Of a DNA stretch of 64,000 bases, positions 24,043 to 31,184 are shown piece after piece (positions within the stretch are counted from its first letter, which is position 1; each line of letters begins with the position of its first letter). Source of the DNA: UBA4742 sp963734965 (GTDB lineage Bacteria; Actinomycetota; Acidimicrobiia; Acidimicrobiales; Acidimicrobilacustridaceae); NCBI GenBank assembly GCA_963734965.1, contig CAVTJK010000004.1, positions 1,488,001 to 1,552,000 of the forward strand, in the 5' to 3' direction. A model generated the notes under the pieces. It was not told where the DNA came from, made no database searches, and saw only the letters and a program-made list of their open reading frames with translations. Made by a program: the position numbers and the translations under genes.

Positions 24043-24591
24043 AGCCTCGGGCTCGGGCTCGGCTTCGGGCACCCCGCCCTTCTGGTCGATGAGGGCCGAC
24101 AGGCCGTACGCGAAGTTGCGGGGCAGGGCCTCGAGCAGTCCGGCGAACTGCACCATCGGCGCGGCGAACGCACCGGCCAGGCGAGCCAGGAGCTCTTCGC
24201 GGGGGGCCACGTCGGCCAGGGCCTTGGCCTCGTCAGCCGAGAGCAGCTTGTCGCCGAGGACACCGCCCTTGACGATCAGGTTCTGGTTGGTCCGCGCGAA
24301 GTCCCGGAGGGCCTTGGCCACGCTGACCGGATCCCCGTCGACGAAGGCGATGGCCGTCGGTCCCGTGAGCAGGTCCTCGATCTCGAGGCCGAGATCTCGG
24401 GCGGCGAAGCGCACCAGGGTGTTCTTGTAGATCTTGTAGTCCCCACCGGCCTGGCGCAGCGTCCGGCGCAGGGCCGAGATGTCGGCCACGTTCAGCCCGC
24501 GGTACTCGGTCAGCAGGGCGGCCTGGCTGTCTGAGAGCCGGCCACGGACCTCGTCGACCACCGCGACCTTCTCTGGTCTCGGGTTGTCCAT
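23902..24591 (-). CDS. rplJ: 50S ribosomal protein L10 (tail frameshifted)
   Basis: L10 anchors the L7/L12 stalk. The zero frame gives 229 residues. Residues 1-172 are normal L10, with VRGRLSDSQAALLTEYRGLNV, LRQAGGDYKIYKNTLVRFA and the L12-binding helix (FAGLLEALPRNFAYGLSALI). After EAEPEPEA (183) the frame becomes an Arg-rich sequence unlike any L10 tail, while the +1 frame continues as an acidic tail to 23853. The intact protein would be about 243 residues. It lies between rplA and rplL, behind its own promoter and leader. Confidence 0.95.
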   Translation of the reverse strand: MDNPRPEKVAVVDEVRGRLSDSQAALLTEYRGLNVADISALRRTLRQAGGDYKIYKNTLVRFAARDLGLEIEDLLTGPTAIAFVDGDPVSVAKALRDFARTNQNLIVKGGVLGDKLLSADEAKALADVAPREELLARLAGAFAAPMVQFAGLLEALPRNFAYGLSALIDQKGGVPEAEPEPEAARRRRDRRGGDAGRIPAGRDRQHRRDPDHHRDGNRCHRRTCGQRRG

Positions 24592-24783
24592 CGCACCTCC
24601 ACTCGTGTTCGTCTCGGCCTGTGCCCGGAAACGACACAGGGGCGCTCGCGCACGCGAACACCCCTGGAAAGTGCAGAGCGTTCACCTCGTCTGGCGGGCT
24701 TGTGCCCTTTCGGTCCCGGAGGACACCAGATGTCTGTGGCGAGCAAGATCTCGGTTGTGGGCTCACCCACAGGTGGGCCCGGA
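24592..24783 (-). ncRNA. rplJ leader region (candidate L10 leader)
   Basis: About 190 nt of untranslated leader. It contains a hairpin from GGGCCCACC/GGGTGAGCCC (near 24758-24780) and, close to rplJ, a 14-bp hairpin at 24637-24666 (arms CAGGGGTGTTCGCG and CGCGAGCGCCCCTG). Leaders at this position usually bind the L10-L12 complex for autoregulation. The match is by position and structure only; I did not find a covariance-model hit because I cannot run one. Confidence 0.5.
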
Positions 24784-24789
24784 TCGGAC

Positions 24790-24818
24790 ACGGTAGCCGG
24801 GCGCGGCGGCTCGGCCAA
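24790..24818 (-). promoter_or_regulatory. promoter of rplJ-rplL
   Basis: -35 TTGGCC (24818-24813), 17-bp spacer, -10 TACCGT (24795-24790) on the minus strand, just past the rplA stop. Confidence 0.6.
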
Positions 24819-24837
24819 CTCCAGTCCTCGGAACGGC

Positions 24838-25557
24838 TCAGGCGGTAGCCGCCTCGTTCGGGTCGGGGAACATGCGGTTGGGGTCGATCTTGACCCCGGG
24901 ACCCATGGTCGACGCCAGTGAGATCCGCTTGAAGTAGCGGCCCTTGGCCGAGGACGGCTTGGCCCGCTCGAGCTCTTCGAGCACGACCCGTAGGTTGGCA
25001 CCCAGAGCGGCCTGGTCGAAGCTGACCTTGCCGACGGGCACGTGCACGTTGCCGTAGCGGTCGGTGCGGTACTCGACCTTGCCGCCCTTGAAGTCCGACA
25101 CGGCCTTGGCCACGTCGGTCGTGACCGTGCCCGTCTTGGGGTTGGGCATGAGACCGCGGGGGCCGAGCACGCGGCCCAGCTTGCCCACCTGAGGCATCAG
25201 GTCGGGGGTGGCGATGGCCACGTCGAAGTCGAGCATGCCCCCCTCGACCTCGGCGGCCAGGTCGTCGGCACCGACGAAGTCGGCTCCGGCGGCCCGCGCC
25301 TCGGTGGCCGCTTCGCCCTGGGCGAAGACGGCGATGCGCACGTCCTTGCCCGTGCCCGACGGGAGGGCCACGGTGCCTCGCACCATCTGGTCGGCCTTGC
25401 GGGGATCGACCCCCAGCCGGACCGCCACCTCGACGGTCTCGTCGAACTTGGCCGAGCTCAGGTTCTTGACCAGCTCGACCGCCTCGGCCGACGAGTGCAG
25501 GGCATCTCGATCGAATCGGCGGGCGGCATCGGTGAACTTCTTGCCATGTTGCGCCAT
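24838..25557 (-). CDS. rplA: 50S ribosomal protein L1
   Basis: L1 forms the mobile L1 stalk that moves E-site tRNA. The product is 239 residues, normal length. It has AQHGKKFTDAARRFDRDAL at the start, FDETVEVAVRLGVDPRKADQ, the LGRVLGPRGLMPNPKTGTVT loop and GRYFKRISLASTMGPGVKID near the end. It follows rplK after about 140 nt that include tandem copies of the rplK 3' end. Confidence 0.98.
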   Translation of the reverse strand: MAQHGKKFTDAARRFDRDALHSSAEAVELVKNLSSAKFDETVEVAVRLGVDPRKADQMVRGTVALPSGTGKDVRIAVFAQGEAATEARAAGADFVGADDLAAEVEGGMLDFDVAIATPDLMPQVGKLGRVLGPRGLMPNPKTGTVTTDVAKAVSDFKGGKVEYRTDRYGNVHVPVGKVSFDQAALGANLRVVLEELERAKPSSAKGRYFKRISLASTMGPGVKIDPNRMFPDPNEAATA

Positions 25558-25626
25558 GTCTGGCTCCCTCGGGTCGTGTCGGTGTCCGGACGAGGTGCTT
25601 CCGGTTCACCCATGGATGGAGAAAAT

Positions 25627-25712
25627 CGGATCAGTCGACGCTGATCCCAACCTGCTGTCGGATCAGTCGACGCTGATCCCAACCTGCTGTCGGATCAGTC
25701 GACGCTGATCCC
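25627..25712. repeat. tandem 32-bp repeat at the rplK 3' end
   Basis: Two full 32-bp units (25627-25658, 25659-25690) and a partial third (25691-25712) that overlaps the last codons of rplK. Each unit contains the inverted repeat GGATCAG/CTGATCC around TCGACG, so the mRNA would fold three successive small hairpins between rplK and rplA. Confidence 0.9.
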
Positions 25713-26120
25713 CATGGACCGGGCGGTGCCGGCCACCTGGAGCTTGGCCGCCTCGAGATCGTTGGCGTTGAGGTCGGGCATCTTGATCTGGGCGATCTCG
25801 GCGACCTGGGCATCGGTGATCGATCCGGCCGACTCGCGGCCGGCCATGTTGGCCGCCTTGTCGAGCCCGGCCGCCTGCTTGATCAGCACCGACGTGGGCG
25901 GGGTCTTGAGGATGAAGGTGAACGAGCGATCCTCGTACACCGTGATCTCGACCGGCACGATGGTGCCCCGCTGGGCCTCGGTGGCGGCGTTGTAGTCCTT
26001 GCAGAAATCCATGATGGCCACGCCGTGGGGCCCGAGCGCGGTGCCCACCGGCGGCGCCGGCGTCGCCGCCCCCGCCGGAATCTGGATCTTCACAACGGCC
26101 GCAACCTTCTTCTTGGCCAT
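25695..26120 (-). CDS. rplK: 50S ribosomal protein L11
   Basis: L11 is part of the GTPase-associated centre. The product is 141 residues, family length. It has VVKIQIPAGAATPAPPVGTALGPHGV (thiostrepton-domain Pro-rich segment), MDFCKDYNAAT, and the C-terminal GTARSMGISVD. I use ATG 26120 (MAKKKVAAVVK); an in-frame upstream extension to 26168 lacks family similarity. Shine-Dalgarno AGGAAG precedes it. Confidence 0.98.
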   Translation of the reverse strand: MAKKKVAAVVKIQIPAGAATPAPPVGTALGPHGVAIMDFCKDYNAATEAQRGTIVPVEITVYEDRSFTFILKTPPTSVLIKQAAGLDKAANMAGRESAGSITDAQVAEIAQIKMPDLNANDLEAAKLQVAGTARSMGISVD

Positions 26121-26167
26121 GCCTTTTCTTCTTCCTAAAGAGTCAACGCCTTTGGGCGCAGCGAACA

Positions 26168-26197
26168 ATTGTGCCGGGTACCGAGTGGCCTACACAA
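26168..26197 (-). promoter_or_regulatory. candidate promoter of rplK-rplA
   Basis: -35 TTGTGT (26197-26192), 18-bp spacer, -10 CACAAT (26173-26168) on the minus strand. It lies downstream of the hairpin repeat that follows nusG. Confidence 0.4.
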
Positions 26198-26226
26198 CTC
26201 GGGATGGCGCTTTGAGCTACAGCGGA

Positions 26227-26302
26227 ACGGGTGGCGCCGGGGCGGTGAGCCGCCACGCGCAGCGAAGCGAGCATGGCGGCGCGCACCGGTGACAGGACCC
26301 GT
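26227..26302. repeat. dispersed hairpin repeat, copy 3
   Basis: A 76-bp element with the same ends (ACGGGT/ACCCGT) and tip (ACGCGCAGCGAAGCGAGCAT) as the copy at 23313. The inner stem is changed to CCGCCA/TGGCGG, so pairing is kept by compensatory changes. It begins 20 nt past the nusG stop. Confidence 0.85.
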
Positions 26303-26322
26303 GGAGCGGTGGGATCGCGTCG

Positions 26323-27378
26323 CTAGAGCTTGGCCACCTGGCTGAACTCGAGCTCGACCGGGGTCTCGCGGCCGAAGATGTTGACCAGCACCTTGACCTT
26401 GAGCTGGTCCTCGTTGATCTCGACGATCTCGCCGGAGAAGTCGGCAAAGGGCCCTTCCTTGACGCGCACGGTCTCGCCCTGCTCGTACTCGAGGCGGGGC
26501 TTGCCCTTGCGTTGGGGCTCCTCGCCCTCGGGCTTGACCTGCAGGAAGGCCTCGACGTCGCGCCGGGGCAGCGGCGAGGGCTTGGCCCCCTGGCCGACGA
26601 AGCCGGTGACACCGGGGGTGTTGCGGATCACGTACCACGAGTCGTCGTCGAGGTTGCAGCGAACGAGCAGGTAGCCGGGGAAGACCTTCTTCTGGACGAC
26701 GACCTTCTTGCCGTTCTTGAACTCGACGACGTCCTCCATGGGGATGACGACCTCGTGGATCCGCTCCTCCATGTTCATCGAGGAGATGCGGGCCTCGAGG
26801 TTCTGCTTGACCTTCTTCTCGTAGCCCGACTGGGTGTGCACCACGAACCACTGACCGGGACGATCGAACGGGCTCTCGACCGGAGCCGCCGCCTCGGCCA
26901 GCAGCTCGTCCTCGTCGACCACGTCGGCCTCGAGCTCGGCGACCTCGGCGGCCACCTCCTCGGCTTCGGCTTCGAGCACGGCTTCTTCGGCGGCTTCGAG
27001 CTCGGCCTCGACCTCGAGCTCCTCGACGGCTTCGACGATCTCTTCGAGCAGCTCGGCGGCCACGGCGCCTTCGATCGCGATCTCGGCCAGGCCTTCCTCG
27101 ACGGCCTCGACCTCGGCCCCCTCGGCGCCCGACTCGATCATCTCCTCGAGCAGCTCGGCGGCCACGGCGCCTTCGACGGCCACCTCGGCCAGCTCCTCGA
27201 CCGCGGCTTCGAGCTCGGCCTCGACCACCGCTTCCTCGATGGCCTCGGCCACCGCGGAGATCTCGGCTTCTTCGACCGCCTCTTCGATCAGGGCTTGCTC
27301 GGTGGCGTCGATGTCTGGCTCCTCGTTGATGGGATCATCCCCGGCGGCGTCGCTCGGAGTCTGGGAATCGTCGGTCAT
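26323..27378 (-). CDS. nusG: transcription termination/antitermination factor NusG with long acidic N-terminus
   Basis: NusG binds RNA polymerase through its NGN domain and Rho or S10 through its KOW domain. The product is 351 residues, about twice the usual 180. Residues 1-172 are almost only Glu/Ala/Val/Leu/Ile/Asp and include a 20-residue segment repeated at 63-82 and 97-116 (core VEGAVAAELLEE / IEGAVAAELLEE). The NGN domain starts at G175 (GQWFVVHTQSGYEKKVKQNL), contains KVFPGYLLVRC, and is followed by a KOW domain (VRVKEGPFADFSGEIVEINE). ATG 27378 is chosen over a GTG at 27390 that overlaps secE. The N-terminal extension's role is unknown. Confidence 0.96.
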   Translation of the reverse strand: MTDDSQTPSDAAGDDPINEEPDIDATEQALIEEAVEEAEISAVAEAIEEAVVEAELEAAVEELAEVAVEGAVAAELLEEMIESGAEGAEVEAVEEGLAEIAIEGAVAAELLEEIVEAVEELEVEAELEAAEEAVLEAEAEEVAAEVAELEADVVDEDELLAEAAAPVESPFDRPGQWFVVHTQSGYEKKVKQNLEARISSMNMEERIHEVVIPMEDVVEFKNGKKVVVQKKVFPGYLLVRCNLDDDSWYVIRNTPGVTGFVGQGAKPSPLPRRDVEAFLQVKPEGEEPQRKGKPRLEYEQGETVRVKEGPFADFSGEIVEINEDQLKVKVLVNIFGRETPVELEFSQVAKL

Positions 27379-27386
27379 GGAGCCGC

Positions 27387-27704
27387 TCACGCGTTGAACA
27401 GCTTCAGCACCATCTTGCTGAAGACGTAGTCGACCCCGAAGATGAAGGTGGTCAGGACCACCAGGGCCACGAGGACGATGATCGAGTAGTTGATGGTTTC
27501 TGAGCGGGTCGGCCAGGCGACCTTGCGCAGCTCGGCCGCCACCTCGTGCAGGAACTGGCGAGGGGAGCTGCGTTCGGTCCGGGTCTTGGTCGCCGTCGCC
27601 GCCTGACGCGGCTGGCGCGCTTGCTTCTTGCGGATGGGCTCGCCGTCGGGCCCAACCTCGCCCTGGCGCTGAAGCATGCGCTTCTGTTCTCGATTCATGG
27701 CCAT
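27387..27704 (-). CDS. secE: preprotein translocase subunit SecE
   Basis: SecE stabilises SecY in the protein export channel. The product is 105 residues: a basic, cytosolic N-terminal half (MAMNREQKRMLQRQGEVG, KKQARQPRQAA), the conserved FLHEVAAELRKVAWPTRSET amphipathic helix, then one membrane segment (YSIIVLVALVVLTTFIFGVDYVF). ATG 27704 is taken; an upstream in-frame extension would run toward tRNA-Trp. It lies between tRNA-Trp and nusG, the conserved bacterial order. Confidence 0.96.
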   Translation of the reverse strand: MAMNREQKRMLQRQGEVGPDGEPIRKKQARQPRQAATATKTRTERSSPRQFLHEVAAELRKVAWPTRSETINYSIIVLVALVVLTTFIFGVDYVFSKMVLKLFNA

Positions 27705-27779
27705 GACGGCACCTTCAGTTGCATCGGTTTCGCCCAGGGGGCGGAGTATGGCGCGGAGTGTCCAGCGTACGGACTGGAG

Positions 27780-27852
27780 CAGGGCAGGAGGGAATCGAAC
27801 CCCCAACCTCCGGTTTTGGAGACCGGCGCTCTGCCAGTTGAGCTACTGCCCT
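27780..27852 (-). tRNA. tRNA-Trp (CCA)
   Basis: A 73-nt cloverleaf. Acceptor arms AGGGCAG/CTGCCCT, anticodon stem CCGGT/ACCGG with loop CTCCAAA giving anticodon CCA, and T-arm GGGGGTTCGAATCCC (C). CCA is not encoded. It lies upstream of secE. Confidence 0.96.
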
Positions 27853-27937
27853 AGGGGGGTTGCTGCCCGACCCGTCACGATAGCAAACGCCCCGCGCTGC
27901 TCGACATCGAGCTTCGGTGGCGGGCGGGCCGAAGGTC

Positions 27938-28324
27938 TCAGCCGGCCAGAGGCAGGCGACGGCGGGTCCGGCTGGCCAACACGATGGCGCCGCCCACGCC
28001 GGCGGCGGTGGCCGCGATCCCGCTCACGTAGACCATTCGACGCCCGGTGATCCTCGGGCGTGGCGCCCGCCGCTCGGTCCCCTCGGCCACGGCCACGAGC
28101 AGGTCGCTCAACAGGCCGGGGGCGGGCTCGACGAGATCGGCCCGCAGGGCTCGCAGACCCCGTTGGAGCTTTCGGTACTGGACGGCCTCGGCCTGGCACC
28201 GCAGGCACGACGCGACGTGGGCGCGGCCCTGGGGCGTCAGCGACAACGTGCCGTCGACGGCGCCCGACAGCCGCTCGACCACATCGTCGCAGCTCACCAC
28301 CACCTGGTCAGACCGCACGTTCAT
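27938..28324 (-). CDS. anti-sigma factor with zinc-binding ZAS-type motif
   Basis: A 128-residue protein. The cytosolic N-terminal part has the anti-sigma zinc motif HVASCLRC (H36, C40, C43; HxxxCxxC). One membrane segment lies near the C-terminus (MVYVSGIAATAAGVGGAIVLA), followed by a short basic tail. It directly follows an ECF sigma factor gene (26 nt), so it very probably binds and holds that sigma. A GGGGAGG Shine-Dalgarno touches the ATG at 28324; a GTG two codons later would have better spacing and may be the true start. Confidence 0.85.
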   Translation of the reverse strand: MNVRSDQVVVSCDDVVERLSGAVDGTLSLTPQGRAHVASCLRCQAEAVQYRKLQRGLRALRADLVEPAPGLLSDLLVAVAEGTERRAPRPRITGRRMVYVSGIAATAAGVGGAIVLASRTRRRLPLAG

Positions 28325-28350
28325 CCTCCCCGGCCCGGAGCAACGCTGGT

Positions 28351-28956
28351 TCAGACGGCACGAGCGTCCTCCCGGTCCTCGACGGACTCGTCGCTCAACG
28401 GGAAGAGGTCCACCCGCAGACGAAGGCGGGCCCGATGGAGCCGGACCTTGGCCGCCGACACGGAGATGCCCAGCTCGGAGGCGATGGCCTCGTGGGGCAG
28501 GTCGTACACGTCGCGCAGGATCACGACGGCCCGCAGCTTGGGGGGCAGGGCGCCCAGGGCGAGCTGCAGGCGATCACGCAGCACCGAGGCGTCGATCGAC
28601 ACCTCCGGATTGCCGACAGCCCGGCCGCTGTCGTCGGCCATGTCGAGGTCGAGCTCGTCGTGGCGATGGCGGGAGCGCCGACCCATCTGGGTCGATGCGC
28701 AGTTGGCGGTGATGCGGTACAGCCACGTCGAGAACTGCGCCTCGCCCCGGAACCGCCGCAGGCCCCGGTAGGCCCGCAGATACGTCTCCTGGACCACATC
28801 GCGAGCGTCCTCCTCGTCACCCGTCAGTCGGTACGCCAAGGTGTAGGTCTCGAGATAGGTCAGGCGCACCAGTGCATCGAAGGCGTCACGGTCGCCGGCC
28901 TTGGCCGCATCGACCAGGTCGACGTCGTCGGGCATCGACGAGTTGGACCTGGCCAC
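28351..28956 (-). CDS. ECF-family RNA polymerase sigma factor
   Basis: A 201-residue sigma-70 of the extracytoplasmic-function class. Region 2 contains AFDALVRLTYLETYTLAYRL, DEEDARDVVQETYLRAYRGL and FSTWLYRITANCASTQ. Region 4 contains LPPKLRAVVILRDVYDLPHE and ELGISVSAAKVRLHRARLRL. I start at GTG 28956, which lies 7 nt after a TAACCT -10 box (leaderless); ATG 28935 is the alternative. It is followed by its anti-sigma gene, and the pair sits between rpmG and tRNA-Trp. Confidence 0.88.
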   Translation of the reverse strand: MARSNSSMPDDVDLVDAAKAGDRDAFDALVRLTYLETYTLAYRLTGDEEDARDVVQETYLRAYRGLRRFRGEAQFSTWLYRITANCASTQMGRRSRHRHDELDLDMADDSGRAVGNPEVSIDASVLRDRLQLALGALPPKLRAVVILRDVYDLPHEAIASELGISVSAAKVRLHRARLRLRVDLFPLSDESVEDREDARAV

Positions 28957-28963
28957 CACCCGA

Positions 28964-28969
28964 AGGTTA
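28964..28969 (-). promoter_or_regulatory. -10 box of a leaderless promoter (ECF sigma gene)
   Basis: TAACCT on the minus strand, 7 nt before GTG 28956. Confidence 0.45.
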
Positions 28970-29019
28970 CGTGGCGACGCGGGCTCGTCGAGCGGTGCCG
29001 GGCGGCGCGGCACCGCTGG

Positions 29020-29184
29020 CTATCGGGTCTCTTTGTGCAGCGTGTGGGAGCGGTCCCACTTGCAGTACTTCTTGATCTCGATCCGCTCGCGGTCGTTGAT
29101 CTTGTTCTTGGTGGTGATGTAGTTGCGGCGCTTGCACGTCTGGCACTCGAGGGTGACGGCGATGCGCTTGTCGTTTCTGGCCAT
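29020..29184 (-). CDS. rpmG: 50S ribosomal protein L33
   Basis: A 54-residue protein of the large subunit. It reads MARNDKRIAVTLECQTCKRR at the start, then NYITTKNKINDRERIEIKKYC and the ending HTLHKETR. C14, C17 and C41 are present, but the fourth cysteine of the usual CxxC...CxxC ribbon is replaced: the second pair reads CKWD. It lies between tuf copy 2 and the sigma gene. Stop is TAG at 29020. Confidence 0.95.
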   Translation of the reverse strand: MARNDKRIAVTLECQTCKRRNYITTKNKINDRERIEIKKYCKWDRSHTLHKETR

Positions 29185-29226
29185 CGGATGACTCCTGTGG
29201 GAACTGCGGGGGACTTGAAGTATCGC

Positions 29227-30417
29227 CTACTTGAGGATCTTGGTGACGCGGCCGGCGCCGACGGTGCGGCCGCCTTCGCGGATGGCGAACCGGAGGCCTT
29301 CTTCCATGGCGATGGGGTGGATGAGCTCGACGGTCATCAACGTGTTGTCGCCCGGCATGCACATCTCGGTGCCCTCGGGCAGGGTGACATGGCCGGTCAC
29401 GTCGGTGGTCCGGAAGTAGAACTGGGGCCGGTAGTTGGAGAAGAACGGCTTGTGGCGGCCCCCCTCGTCCTTGGTCAACACATACACCTGACCCTCAAAG
29501 GTGGTGTGGGGGGTGATCGAACCCGGCGCGGCCAGGACCTGGCCCCGCTCGACCTCTTCTTTCTTCGTGCCCCGCAACAGGGCCCCGATGTTGTCCCCGG
29601 CCTGACCCTCATCGAGGATCTTGCGGAACATCTCCACACCCGTACACGTCGTCTTGGCCGTGGGACGGATCCCCACGATCTCGATCTCGTCACCGGTGTG
29701 GACCACACCCTGTTCCACCCGGCCCGTCACCACCGTCCCCCGCCCGGTGATGGTGAACACATCCTCGATCGGCATCAAGAACGGCTTCTCCGTCGCCCGC
29801 TCCGGCTGAGGAATGTAGGTATCGACCGCCGTCATCAACTCCAACACCTGATCAGTCGCCACCTGATCACCCTCCAACGCCTTCAACGCCGACACCTTCA
29901 CCACCGGCACATCATCACCCGGATACTCATACTCCGACAGAAGCTCCCGCACCTCCAACTCCACCAGATCCAACAACTCCTCGTCATCGACCATGTCGAC
30001 CTTGTTCAACGCCACCACGATCGCCGGCACCCCCACCTGCCGGGCCAACACCACATGCTCCCGAGTCTGAGGCATCGGACCATCCGTGGCCGACACCACC
30101 AGAATCGCCCCATCCACCTGCGCCGCCCCCGTAATCATGTTCTTGATGTAATCCGCATGCCCCGGCATATCCACATGCGCGTAATGCCGATCCGCCGTCT
30201 CATACTCCACATGGGCAATATTGATCGTGATCCCCCGCTCACGCTCCTCCGGCGCCTTATCAATATTCGCGAACTCCGTAAACGCATTGTTCGACGGATC
30301 CTGCTCCGACAACACCTTCGTGATCGCCGCCGTCAACGTCGTCTTCCCATGATCAATATGACCCATCGTCCCCACATTCGCATGAGGCTTCGTCCGCTCA
30401 AACTTCTCTCTGGCCAT
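29227..30417 (-). CDS. tuf: elongation factor Tu, copy 2
   Basis: A 396-residue EF-Tu with the same G1 (GHIDHGKT, 19-26), G3 (DMPGH, 83-87) and G4 (NKVD, 138-141) motifs as copy 1. The coding sequence looks identical to 9578-10768, while flanks differ at once on both sides. It lies between tRNA-Met and rpmG with Shine-Dalgarno AAGGGATC, an order known from tRNA-tufB clusters in other bacteria. It shares the odd G/T-ending codon use of its first half. Confidence 0.98.
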   Translation of the reverse strand: MAREKFERTKPHANVGTMGHIDHGKTTLTAAITKVLSEQDPSNNAFTEFANIDKAPEERERGITINIAHVEYETADRHYAHVDMPGHADYIKNMITGAAQVDGAILVVSATDGPMPQTREHVVLARQVGVPAIVVALNKVDMVDDEELLDLVELEVRELLSEYEYPGDDVPVVKVSALKALEGDQVATDQVLELMTAVDTYIPQPERATEKPFLMPIEDVFTITGRGTVVTGRVEQGVVHTGDEIEIVGIRPTAKTTCTGVEMFRKILDEGQAGDNIGALLRGTKKEEVERGQVLAAPGSITPHTTFEGQVYVLTKDEGGRHKPFFSNYRPQFYFRTTDVTGHVTLPEGTEMCMPGDNTLMTVELIHPIAMEEGLRFAIREGGRTVGAGRVTKILK

Positions 30418-30476
30418 GGGGTGGATCCCTTCGTGATGCGGTGGAGATGGAGGTCGGGCCCGCCGGGGCGGGGAGA

Positions 30477-30553
30477 TGGTGGCGGCGGTCGGACTCGAAC
30501 CGACGACAACTCGATTATGAGCCGAGTGCTCTAACCGACTGAGCTACGCCGCC
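30477..30553 (-). tRNA. tRNA-Met (CAT), elongator type
   Basis: Acceptor GGCGGCG/CGCCGCC with discriminator A and encoded CCA (30477-30479). The anticodon loop CTCATAA gives CAT. The first acceptor pair is G-C, so it is not an initiator tRNA; a lysidine-modified Ile2 tRNA is a less likely alternative. Confidence 0.93.
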
Positions 30554-30602
30554 AGGACTGGGCCGGGCCCGCGGGAGCGAAGCTTGGCCAACCTTGTGCG
30601 CG

Positions 30603-30675
30603 AGCCCCCTGACAGAATCGAACTGTCGACCTTTTCCTTACCATGGAAACGCTCTGCCGACTGAGCTAAGGGGGC
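30603..30675 (-). tRNA. tRNA-Thr (GGT)
   Basis: Acceptor GCCCCCT/AGGGGGC, anticodon stem TTTCC/GGAAA with loop ATGGTAA giving GGT, T-arm ACAGTTCGATTCTGT. CCA is not encoded. It is the first gene of the tRNA-Thr, tRNA-Met, tuf, rpmG cluster. Confidence 0.95.
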
Positions 30676-30709
30676 ACACCGCCACCACACCGGCGGAGAC
30701 GGACCGTCC

Positions 30710-30739
30710 ATCATGCCACGGGCCACCCGCGGAGCCCAA
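30710..30739 (-). promoter_or_regulatory. candidate promoter of the tRNA-Thr/tRNA-Met/tuf cluster
   Basis: -35 TTGGGC (30739-30734), 18-bp spacer, -10 CATGAT (30715-30710) on the minus strand, about 35 nt before the tRNA-Thr 5' end. Confidence 0.4.
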
Positions 30740-30742
30740 CTG

Positions 30743-31034
30743 GCTTGGCTCTCTGGTCGGCCAGCCTCCCGCCGAGCGGCTTCGCCCATCTGGGTGTCAC
30801 GCGGGGAGGTGCTCCACTCCCGTTCCGCACCGTGACGTCGACCAGCTTGGCTCTCGGGTCGGCCAGCCTCCCGCCGAGCGGCTTCGCCCATCTGGGTGTC
30901 ACGCGGGAAGGTGCTCCACTCCCGTTCCGCACCGTGACGTCGACCGCTTGGCTCTCTGGTCGGCGAGCCTCCCGCCGAGCGGCTTCGCCCATCTGGGTGT
31001 CACGCGGGGAGGTGCTCCACTCCCGTTCCGCACC
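30743..31034. repeat. tandem array of three 101-102 bp repeats
   Basis: Units start at 30743, 30845 and 30946, each with GCTTGGCTCTC, GTCGGC, CTCCCGCCGAGCGGCTTCGC and CATCTGGGTGTCACGCGGG, and are more than 90% alike by eye. Diverged units of the same family lie at 33880-34190. The stretch 30676-31184 holds no convincing gene; apart from this array and the tRNA promoter I see nothing in it. Confidence 0.9.
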
Positions 31035-31184
31035 CTCACGGGTCGCGGCATGGCGGCCGGCACGTCGCCCGGACCCATGGCTGAGCGAGCCCTTGTTCGA
31101 CGATGACTACAAAGGGGGGCCCGATTGCCCACCGGAGTAGGCCATTCGGCTCAAGTCGGGCCATTTCCAGGCCGATTACGGGGT

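Noticed and set aside
25458..25813. Small open frames across the rplK 3' repeats
   Set aside because: They arise from the 32-bp repeat and the complement of rplK/rplA; no start signal or conserved sequence.
28060..30534. 824-codon open frame on the plus strand across the sigma gene, rpmG and tuf copy 2
   Set aside because: It runs antisense through at least four well-supported genes; the part opposite tuf recurs opposite the other tuf copy for the same reason.
30743..31034. Possible CRISPR array
   Set aside because: Units of about 100 bp are repeated without variable spacers between short repeats, and no cas genes are present.
30676..31140. Proteins encoded by the 101-bp repeats (both strands open)
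   Set aside because: Openness follows from GC content and repetition; predicted sequences are Ser/Pro/Arg-rich repeats without start signals, and the diverged array is not kept in frame.
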